A stretch of 64,000 nucleotides of DNA from assembly GCF_001411495.1 (NCBI RefSeq), contig NZ_CP012981.1:124001-188000 (forward strand), written 5' to 3'. This document shows positions 57,009-64,000 of the stretch, piece after piece. The notes under the pieces were generated by a model that was given only the letters and a program-made list of their open reading frames with translations, did not search any database and had not been told where the DNA came from. The stretch comes from Burkholderia cepacia ATCC 25416. Its GTDB lineage: Bacteria; Pseudomonadota; Gammaproteobacteria; Burkholderiales; Burkholderiaceae. Each line of letters starts with the position of its first letter. Position 1 is the stretch's first letter. The position numbers were made by a program, and so were the translations under genes.

Positions 57009-57692
57009 CTAGTTCGGCAGCACCGCGCCGGTCGCCTGCCAGCGCGCGACGTAGCCGGGCAGTTCGTGCATGTCGTCGAATACGTGACGCGCGCCGATCC
57101 CGCGCAGCGCGTCGATCTGCGCAGCCGACGCATGCCCGCCGCCGACGAAGCCGAGCACGGTCATGCCGGCCGCGGCGGCCGCGGTGATGCCGGTCGCGCT
57201 GTCCTCGACCACGAGGCACTGCGCAGGCACGACGCCGAGCGTACGCGCGGCCGCGAGATACACGTCCGGCGCGGGCTTCGGCCGTGCGACGGCATCCGCG
57301 CAGAACAGCCGGTCGCCGAAGAAGCGCGCGAGGCCGGTGCGCGCCAGCGCCGCCTCGACGTAGGCGCGGTAGCTGTTGCTCGCGCAGGCCGTCGTCAACT
57401 GAATCGCGTCCAGCGCCGCATCGATGCCGTCGACCATCGGCGCGTTAACGGCCGCCGCCTCGACCGCGCGGCGGATCGCGTCGACATCGCCGGCCGACAG
57501 CGTGCGCCCGACGGCGTCGCCCGCGCCGGCCAGCACGCGCTCGATGCGCAGCCCGAGCAACGGCATCACGGCCGGCCGCGCATCGACGCCCGGCCAGCGC
57601 GCGTCGAGCTCGCGCACGATCACGTCGGCCGCCACGGCCTCGCTGTCGATCAGTACACCGTCGCAATCGCAGATCAGGACGTTCGCGCTCAT
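57009..57692 (-). CDS. HAD-superfamily phosphatase (beta-phosphoglucomutase-like)
   Basis: A 227-residue HAD hydrolase, subfamily IA. Motif I is ICDCDGVLIDSEAVAADV with the nucleophile Asp near residue 9, motif II is ACASNSYRAYVEA (Ser), and motifs III/IV are KPAPDVYLAAA and LVVEDSATGI. It probably acts on a sugar or polyol phosphate. It overlaps the preceding permease gene by four bases (ATGA), so it is a true operon member. In the polyol locus it could recycle or detoxify a phosphorylated side product; this is inference. Confidence 0.88.
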   Translation of the reverse strand: MSANVLICDCDGVLIDSEAVAADVIVRELDARWPGVDARPAVMPLLGLRIERVLAGAGDAVGRTLSAGDVDAIRRAVEAAAVNAPMVDGIDAALDAIQLTTACASNSYRAYVEAALARTGLARFFGDRLFCADAVARPKPAPDVYLAAARTLGVVPAQCLVVEDSATGITAAAAAGMTVLGFVGGGHASAAQIDALRGIGARHVFDDMHELPGYVARWQATGAVLPN

Positions 57693-58540
57693 TTGACGGC
57701 TCCGAACGTGAGCCCGCGCACGAGCTGCTTCTGCGACAGCCAGCCGACGATCAGGATCGGCGCGACCGCCAGCAGGGAAGCTGCGGACAGCTTTGCCCAG
57801 AACAGCCCTTCGGGGCTCGAGTACGACGCGATGAACACGGTGAGCGGCGCGGCGTTCGAGCTCGACAGGTTGATGCTCCAGAACGCTTCGTTCCACGACA
57901 GGATCACGAGCAGCAGCGCGGTGGAGGCGAGCCCCGGCAGCGCCATCGGCATCAGCAGGTAGACGATCTCCTGCCACGTCGACGCGCCGTCGATGCGCCC
58001 GGCTTCGAGGATGTCCTTCGGGATCTCGTTGAAGTACGTGAAGGTCATCCACACCGCGATCGGCAGGTTGATCAGCGTGTAGACGATCACGAGGCCCGAC
58101 ACGGTATCGAGCAGCCCCGCGTTTTTCCACAGCAGGTAGATCGGCACGAGCACGCCGACCGACGGCATCATCTTCGTCGACAGCATCCACAGCAGCACCT
58201 TCTGCGTGCGGTGGTTCGGGAAGAACGCCATCGCGTACGCGGCCGGCACCGCGAACAGCAGCGAGATCACCGTGACGCCGGCCGAGATCAGCACCGAATT
58301 CCAGGCGAACGAAAAGTAGTTGCTGCGCGCGAATACCTCGCGGAAGCTGTCGAGCGTCGGCATGAAGAACAGCGTCGACGCATACGCCTGCTGCTCGGTC
58401 TTGAACGCGGTGATCGCCATCCAGAAGATCGGGAAGAACAGCAGGAGCGCGATCAGCCACGCGAGCGTGCCGGGCAGCGCACGCCGCACGAGGTCGAACA
58501 CGGCCGGCACGCGCCGGCCTTCGAAGGTCAGGTCGCTCAT
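57689..58540 (-). CDS. smoG: Polyol ABC transporter permease 2
   Basis: A 283-residue inner-membrane permease of the MalG type. About six membrane segments and the EAA loop that docks the ATPase (EIPKDILEAGRIDGASTWQE, residues about 185-204). The N-terminal cytosolic stretch is short. It overlaps the upstream permease gene and the downstream HAD gene by four bases each (ATGA), so translation is tightly coupled. Substrate range (sorbitol, mannitol, galactitol or arabinitol) is inferred from the locus. Confidence 0.92.
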   Translation of the reverse strand: MSDLTFEGRRVPAVFDLVRRALPGTLAWLIALLLFFPIFWMAITAFKTEQQAYASTLFFMPTLDSFREVFARSNYFSFAWNSVLISAGVTVISLLFAVPAAYAMAFFPNHRTQKVLLWMLSTKMMPSVGVLVPIYLLWKNAGLLDTVSGLVIVYTLINLPIAVWMTFTYFNEIPKDILEAGRIDGASTWQEIVYLLMPMALPGLASTALLLVILSWNEAFWSINLSSSNAAPLTVFIASYSSPEGLFWAKLSAASLLAVAPILIVGWLSQKQLVRGLTFGAVK

Positions 58541-59490
58541 TTTTCGTACTCCCCCTTCAGGTTGCGCGCGAGCATCCGCACCAGGAAGAACGACACGACG
58601 TTCGCGACCACGACGGCGATGATGCCGCCCGCGGACGCGAGGCCGACGTCGAACTGCTGCAGGCCGAGCGCGTAGATCAGGTACGACAGGTTGGTCGTCG
58701 CGTCGCCGGGGCCGCCGCCGGTCGTGGTGTAGATCTCCGCGAAGATCGACAGCAGGAAGATCGTCTCCATCATCACGACCACGGCGATCGCGCGCTTCAG
58801 GTGCGGCAGCGTGATGTAGAAGAACATCGCGATCGGGCCCGCGCCGTCGATGCGCGCGGCTTCCTTCTGCTCCTGGTCGAGCGACTGGATCGCGGTGAAC
58901 AGGATCAGGAACGCGAACGGCAGCCACTGCCACGCGACGATGATGATCACCGCGGTGAGCGGGTAGTCGGCGAACCAGTCGATCGGCGTCATCCCGAGCG
59001 CGCGCATCGCGTTCGCGACGAGCCCGTACACCGGATGCAGGATCATGTTCTTCCAGATCAGCGCGGACACCGTCGGCATCACGAAGAACGGCGCGATCGC
59101 GAACAGGCGCGCGACGCCCTGCCCGTAGAACTTGCGGTCGAACAGCACGGCCATCAGCACGCCGCCGACCACCGTGATCGCGAGCACCGCGCCGATCAGC
59201 ACGAGCGTGTGCCAGATCGCGGGCAGGAACGACGGATCGGTCGCGAGGAAGCGGTAGTTGTCGAGCCCGGCGAAACCTTTCACGTCCGGGTTCAGCAGGT
59301 TGTAGCGCGAGAACGAATACCAGATCGTCATCGCGAGCGGGATCGACATCCACAGCAGCAGCACCGCGACGGACGGCGAGACGAGCCAGCTCGCGCCGCC
59401 GCGCGCGCGGCGCGGCGCGCCGGGCGGCGACGACGCGTCGCCGACCGACGGCGCGTGAGCATGGCTCAGGGGAAGACGTAAATGACGCAT
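58537..59490 (-). CDS. smoF: Polyol ABC transporter permease 1
   Basis: A 317-residue inner-membrane permease of the MalF type, with a cytosolic Pro/Ala/Arg-rich N-terminus of about 35 residues and six membrane segments. The EAA loop is LDQEQKEAARIDGAGPIAMF. GGAGGAA precedes the ATG at 59490, which rules out the longer in-frame start at 59577. A strong stem-loop (59552-59587) lies between it and the binding-protein gene. Confidence 0.93.
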   Translation of the reverse strand: MRHLRLPLSHAHAPSVGDASSPPGAPRRARGGASWLVSPSVAVLLLWMSIPLAMTIWYSFSRYNLLNPDVKGFAGLDNYRFLATDPSFLPAIWHTLVLIGAVLAITVVGGVLMAVLFDRKFYGQGVARLFAIAPFFVMPTVSALIWKNMILHPVYGLVANAMRALGMTPIDWFADYPLTAVIIIVAWQWLPFAFLILFTAIQSLDQEQKEAARIDGAGPIAMFFYITLPHLKRAIAVVVMMETIFLLSIFAEIYTTTGGGPGDATTNLSYLIYALGLQQFDVGLASAGGIIAVVVANVVSFFLVRMLARNLKGEYEK

Positions 59491-59551
59491 GATCGGCGTT
59501 CCTCCGGTTGATGCGCGGGCGCGAACGGCCCGCCCGCCTTTCGGCTTCGCT

Positions 59552-59587
59552 GGCCCGCGGCATGTGCAACGGCGCACGCCGCGGGCC
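59552..59587 (-). other. Strong intercistronic stem-loop after the binding-protein gene
   Basis: A perfect 10-bp stem (59552-59561 with 59578-59587) is extended by a short inner GTGC/GCAC stem. It lies 18 bases after the binding-protein stop and has no T-run. In other binding-protein operons such stems stabilise the first gene's message and lower permease expression. Confidence 0.65.
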
Positions 59588-59604
59588 GCGTGACTGCCGG
59601 CGCG

Positions 59605-60930
<1,326 letters not shown>

Positions 60931-61299
60931 GGCATGTCTCCTGTGTTTGTTAGGGTCTGTTTCCATATGGAACGCACATGCGTTGCCACGAGAACGGCCG
61001 CTCGCGAGGCGCGCGACGCTGCGAATACTGGACGTATTCGCAAGGAGCGCAACGCGGCGAGCGGCCGTTCTCGTGGCAACCCCAAACTAAAAAAATACAT
61101 TCCACGGGAATGCCCGAAATCGCCCACATGGCGGCGTCGCTCGTCGCTTGTTTGGCTCGGCCAAACGGCGCTCCTCACTTCTTGCCTGCGCCCCGTTAGG
61201 AAGTCCCCTTGGGGGACGAGCGATTTCGGGCATTCGCATGTGCGTTCCATATGGAAACAGACCCTAGTGTCGTCGGTCCTGCGTTTCCTTCGCGGCCCG
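60931..61299. other. 369-base gap filled mostly by the nested repeat element
   Basis: Of these bases, 316 (60951-61266) belong to the inverted-repeat element. The 20 bases on the left carry the ribosome-binding site of the binding-protein gene, and 33 on the right follow the gatZ stop. No ordinary promoter was recognised. Confidence 0.7.
60951..61266. repeat. 316-bp nested inverted-repeat element (MITE-like)
   Basis: Perfect 32-bp terminal inverted repeats (60951-60982 and 61235-61266) begin and end with TA. Inside lie a second perfect repeat of 24 bp (60982-61005 with 61057-61080), which holds a further 9-bp stem (61020-61028 with 61034-61042), and a third of 16 bp (61108-61123 with 61220-61235). 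Smaller hairpins lie at 61150-61166 and 61203-61217. There is no credible gene inside. The TA ends would fit a non-autonomous IS630/mariner-type element, but the origin is not established. Confidence 0.88.
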
Positions 61300-62661
61300 T
61301 CACGCCGGCCGCTGCATTCCGCACGCGCGCGCATAGTGCGCGATCACGTCGCGTATCCGGTGGCGCACCCACGCGCGCGGCTCCTTCGCGAGCCCGCCCG
61401 TGCGGCACGCCGCGTAGACATCCGGCAGCCACTGCGCGACGAGCGTCTCCGGCACCGGCTGCCGCGCGAGGTTGTCGAACAGTTGCTCGACCGCGGCCGC
61501 GACGGCCGGCTGCAGCCAGTAGTAGCGAATCCGGTCGCTGTAGCTGAACTGGCGCGCGAGCCGCTGCTCGGTTTCGTCGCCGCGGTAGTACGGCGCCCAG
61601 TGCTCGGGCTGCGCGCGCATCGCGGCGTCGACCACGTCGCGCAACCGCGAGCGCTGCCCGACGTCGCCGGTCAGCGCGTCCTCGATGAAGGTCAGCGCGA
61701 ACAGCGCCTCGCGCAGCGCGAACGTCAGTGCGGGGCCGACCTTCAGCACCGCGAAGTGGTCCCGCACGAGCGCGGCGAGTGCCCCCTCGGTCTGGTAATC
61801 CGTCGAATGCGCCTCGAACACGAGGTGCGGTGTCTGCAGGATACTCGCGCCGAGCGCCGCGGCCTTCGCGCTGTCGTAGTCGAGCACATGGCGATCGTCG
61901 AAGTCGACACCCGGCTGCGCGACGATCGCGACGACGCGCGCCCACGCGTCGTCGAGCCCGGCCGCCGCGAACGCGGCGCGGTGCGCATCGAGCGTCGCCG
62001 CGATGCTGTCGCTGCGCGTGACCGCGATCTGCGCGATCACCGCATCGCCGTCGTGGCCGCTGTTGCCGCTGACTTCACCGCCCGGCGTCGGCACCTCGGT
62101 GCCGATCACGTAGACGGGCGCGATGCCGGTGCGCGCCGCCGCGTCTTCCGCCACGCGGCACAGTTCGGCCGCGCGCGCGGCGATCGTGCGATCGTCGAGC
62201 CGCACCGGATCGTCCGCGCACGCCATGCTCGCATCGAGGTGGATCTTTTCGAAGCCGGCTTCCACATAAGCGGCGACCATCGCGCCCGCCTCGCGCATCG
62301 CATCGGCCACGCGGCGGTGCCGCCACGGGTTCGGCCCAAGATGGTCGCCGCCGAGCACGAGCGCCGACGGCGCCAGCCCGCAACGCCGGGCGATCGCGTC
62401 GACGTCGCGGCGGAAATCGGCGGGCGTCATGCCCGTATAGCCGCCGAGATGGTTCACCTGGTTGCAGGTCGCCTCGATCAGGAGCGGCGAGCCATCCGCG
62501 CGCGCCGCTTCGCACGCGGCCTCCAGCACGAGCCGGTGCGCGCTGCAGATCGAATAGATGCCGCGCTGCGCGTCGGCGCGGTTCGCATCGAAGATCATCC
62601 GCAGCACGGCGTCCGCATGGGCGGTGCGCGGGCGTTCGGCGAAGGTCGTCAGGCCGGACAT
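61300..62661 (-). CDS. gatZ: GatZ/KbaZ-family protein, probable tagatose-6-phosphate epimerase
   Basis: A 453-residue protein of the GatZ/KbaZ family (SICSAHRLVLEAACEAAR, LLIEATCNQVNHLGGYTGM, LGGDHLGPNPWRH, EAGFEKIHLDASMACADD, VYVIGTEVPTPGGE). The family is annotated as the non-catalytic subunit of tagatose-bisphosphate aldolase, but no GatY/KbaY catalytic gene is in the window. An Agrobacterium family member in a galactitol locus was shown to be a D-tagatose-6-phosphate 4-epimerase, a better fit here. Its start overlaps the kinase gene by 13 bases. Confidence 0.88.
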   Translation of the reverse strand: MSGLTTFAERPRTAHADAVLRMIFDANRADAQRGIYSICSAHRLVLEAACEAARADGSPLLIEATCNQVNHLGGYTGMTPADFRRDVDAIARRCGLAPSALVLGGDHLGPNPWRHRRVADAMREAGAMVAAYVEAGFEKIHLDASMACADDPVRLDDRTIAARAAELCRVAEDAAARTGIAPVYVIGTEVPTPGGEVSGNSGHDGDAVIAQIAVTRSDSIAATLDAHRAAFAAAGLDDAWARVVAIVAQPGVDFDDRHVLDYDSAKAAALGASILQTPHLVFEAHSTDYQTEGALAALVRDHFAVLKVGPALTFALREALFALTFIEDALTGDVGQRSRLRDVVDAAMRAQPEHWAPYYRGDETEQRLARQFSYSDRIRYYWLQPAVAAAVEQLFDNLARQPVPETLVAQWLPDVYAACRTGGLAKEPRAWVRHRIRDVIAHYARACGMQRPA

Positions 62662-63605
62662 GCGATACCTCGTTCGGTCAGGAAGCGGTCGATCTCGGCC
62701 GCGCTGCTGTTGCCTTCCATCGGGCCGCGCCGTGTGACCGCGATCGCACCGGCCGCGTTCGCGCGGCGCAATGCGGCATCGATCGGCACACCCGCGACGA
62801 AGCTCGCCACGAGCGTGCCGCCGAAGCAGTCGCCGGCGCCGGTCGGGTCGATTTCGTCGACCTGAAAGGCCGGTGCTTCGACGCGGTCGGCGCGGTCAAA
62901 TGCAACGCTGCCTTGCGCGCCGCGTTTCAGCACGACACGCTCGAGCAGCGGATGCGTCGCGAGCAGGCCCGCGATCGCACGCTCGGCCGGCTGCGGCCCG
63001 CAGAAGAACGGCAAATCGGCCTCGCTCGGCATGAACAGGTGGCACGCGGCGAGCATCGTCTCGAGCGCCGCGCGCATCGGGCGAAAGCTCAGCATCTCAG
63101 GCCGCACGTTCGGATCGAACGACACCTTCGCGCCGGCGCGCGCGGCCTCGATCACGCCGCGCTGCACAGCGGCGATCGCCGATTCGCTCGTCAGCGACGA
63201 GCCCATCACGTGGAAATAGCGGCAGCCGTCGAACATCGCGGTATCGACGTCGGACGCATCGACGCACGCGGCCGCACTGGTGGACAGACTGTAGACGAAG
63301 CTGCGCGAGCCGTCGTCGCGATACGCGACGAACGCGGTGCCGGTCGGACGCGCGACGCGGCGGATGCGCGCGACGTCGACACCATCGCGCTCGAGCCGCG
63401 CGACGATCGCATCGCCGAACGCGTCGCGGCCGACGCAGCCCGCATACGCGACGCGCGCGCCGAGCCGTGCGGCCTGGTCGGCGAAGATCGCCGGCGCGCC
63501 GCTCGGGAACGGCCCGGCGAACAGGCCCGGCGCGTCGAAACCCTGGCCGCGCTCGGCGGCGACGAATTCGGCCAGCAGTTCGCCGGCGACGACGATCTCG
63601 GCCAT
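62649..63605 (-). CDS. PfkB-family sugar kinase (fructo-/tagatokinase type)
   Basis: A 318-residue ribokinase-fold kinase. N-terminal VAGELLAEFVAAERG, GCVGRDAFGDAIVARLERDG (PfkB signature 1 region), GSSLTSESAIAAV, and the catalytic-base signature DEIDPTGAGDCFGGTLVAS near residue 255. The neighbouring SDR would make a ketose (fructose or tagatose), which this enzyme could phosphorylate. It overlaps gatZ by 13 bases and lies 96 bases after the SDR stop. Exact sugar specificity cannot be read. Confidence 0.9.
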   Translation of the reverse strand: MAEIVVAGELLAEFVAAERGQGFDAPGLFAGPFPSGAPAIFADQAARLGARVAYAGCVGRDAFGDAIVARLERDGVDVARIRRVARPTGTAFVAYRDDGSRSFVYSLSTSAAACVDASDVDTAMFDGCRYFHVMGSSLTSESAIAAVQRGVIEAARAGAKVSFDPNVRPEMLSFRPMRAALETMLAACHLFMPSEADLPFFCGPQPAERAIAGLLATHPLLERVVLKRGAQGSVAFDRADRVEAPAFQVDEIDPTGAGDCFGGTLVASFVAGVPIDAALRRANAAGAIAVTRRGPMEGNSSAAEIDRFLTERGIACPA

Positions 63606-63701
63606 CAGGCGTGCCCTCCTCGTTCGACGGCGGCCGCGGTGAGCGGCGCGGCCGCCCCGTCGCAGGCAGGCCGGCAGGTGACGCGTGCGAGCGGCGTCAC
63701 G

Positions 63702-64000
63702 TCAGCTCATCCAGTTGCCGCCGTCGACGTTCAGCGTCTGGGCGGTGACGTAGTCGGCGTCGGACGACGCGAGGAACAGCGCGGCGCCCGTCAGGTCGCC
63801 CGGCACGCCCATGCGGCCGAGCGGCACGGCTTCGCCCACGAGCCGCTTCTTCTCGCCGAGCGGCCGGTTCTCGTAGCGCGCGAACAGCGCATCGACCTGC
63901 TCCCACATCGGCGTGTCGACGACGCCGGGCGCGATGCCGTTCACGTTGATCCGGTGCGGCGCGAGCGCGAGCGCGGCCGACTGCGTGTAGCTGATCACCG
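63702..64000 (-). CDS. Short-chain polyol dehydrogenase, N-terminal part beyond window
   Basis: The last 99 residues of an SDR, cut by the window edge. Visible are the residues after the catalytic Tyr-Lys (SYTQSAALALAPHRINVNGI), the IAPGVVDTPMW substrate-loop start, and LFLASSDADYVTAQTLNVDG with the C-terminal GGNW. These match sorbitol/galactitol 2-dehydrogenases of the SmoS/GatDH type, which make fructose or tagatose. It is the first visible gene of the minus-strand polyol operon; its promoter lies outside. Confidence 0.85.
   Translation of the reverse strand, partial: VISYTQSAALALAPHRINVNGIAPGVVDTPMWEQVDALFARYENRPLGEKKRLVGEAVPLGRMGVPGDLTGAALFLASSDADYVTAQTLNVDGGNWMS

Overview
The window is high-GC, gene-dense DNA and reads as a primary-chromosome segment of a Burkholderia species, most likely Burkholderia cepacia complex. 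This rests on very strong GC bias at third codon positions, betaproteobacterial gene orders (lpxK - Trm112-like - kdsB - adk; a DUF3579 gene beside argF; kynR divergent from kynB-kynU-kynA) and single-copy housekeeping genes. I saw no rRNA, tRNA, CRISPR array, prophage or complete insertion sequence.

Region by region. 1-10.8 kb: mixed accessory metabolism and transport (aldo/keto reductase cut by the window edge, GntR regulator, an oddly arranged family III CoA-transferase, DUF2917, MdtD-type efflux, a degenerate EAL protein, methyltransferase, PanE-family reductase, Mpo1-like membrane protein, Crp/Fnr regulator, chromate transporter). 10.8-25.5 kb: conserved housekeeping (sodB, xseA, lpxK, kdsB, adk, an SDR with a structured leader, murJ, rpsT, argF, murB, yajQ, plsY, ybaK). 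25.7-40.2 kb: acyl-CoA ligase, xerD-ogt, queG divergent from tsaE-amiC, eamA, pirin, cnoX, tcdA, pdxH, cfa, a frameshifted DUF72 gene and msrA. 40.7-47.2 kb: a selenium-binding protein/methanethiol oxidase gene overlapping a membrane-protein gene, a flavin reductase, and the kynurenine pathway (kynR, kynB, kynU, kynA), which takes tryptophan to anthranilate.

47.2-64 kb is a polyol locus. A broken MFS gene is followed by dalD (arabinitol/mannitol dehydrogenase), xylB (xylulokinase) and a SorC-family regulator, with a large inverted repeat over the dalD promoter that is a good candidate operator. On the opposite strand run a sorbitol/galactitol-type SDR (cut by the window edge), a PfkB sugar kinase, a GatZ-family protein, a sorbitol/mannitol-type ABC transporter (binding protein, two permeases, ATPase) and a HAD phosphatase. 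The two halves are separated by an unrelated block: a serine beta-lactamase-family gene coupled to an MFS gene, a divergent LysR regulator and a LuxR HTH fragment.

The most unusual structure is a 316-bp element (60951-61266) with perfect 32-bp terminal inverted repeats and two further nested perfect inverted repeats. It lies inside the polyol operon, between the GatZ-family gene and the transporter binding-protein gene.
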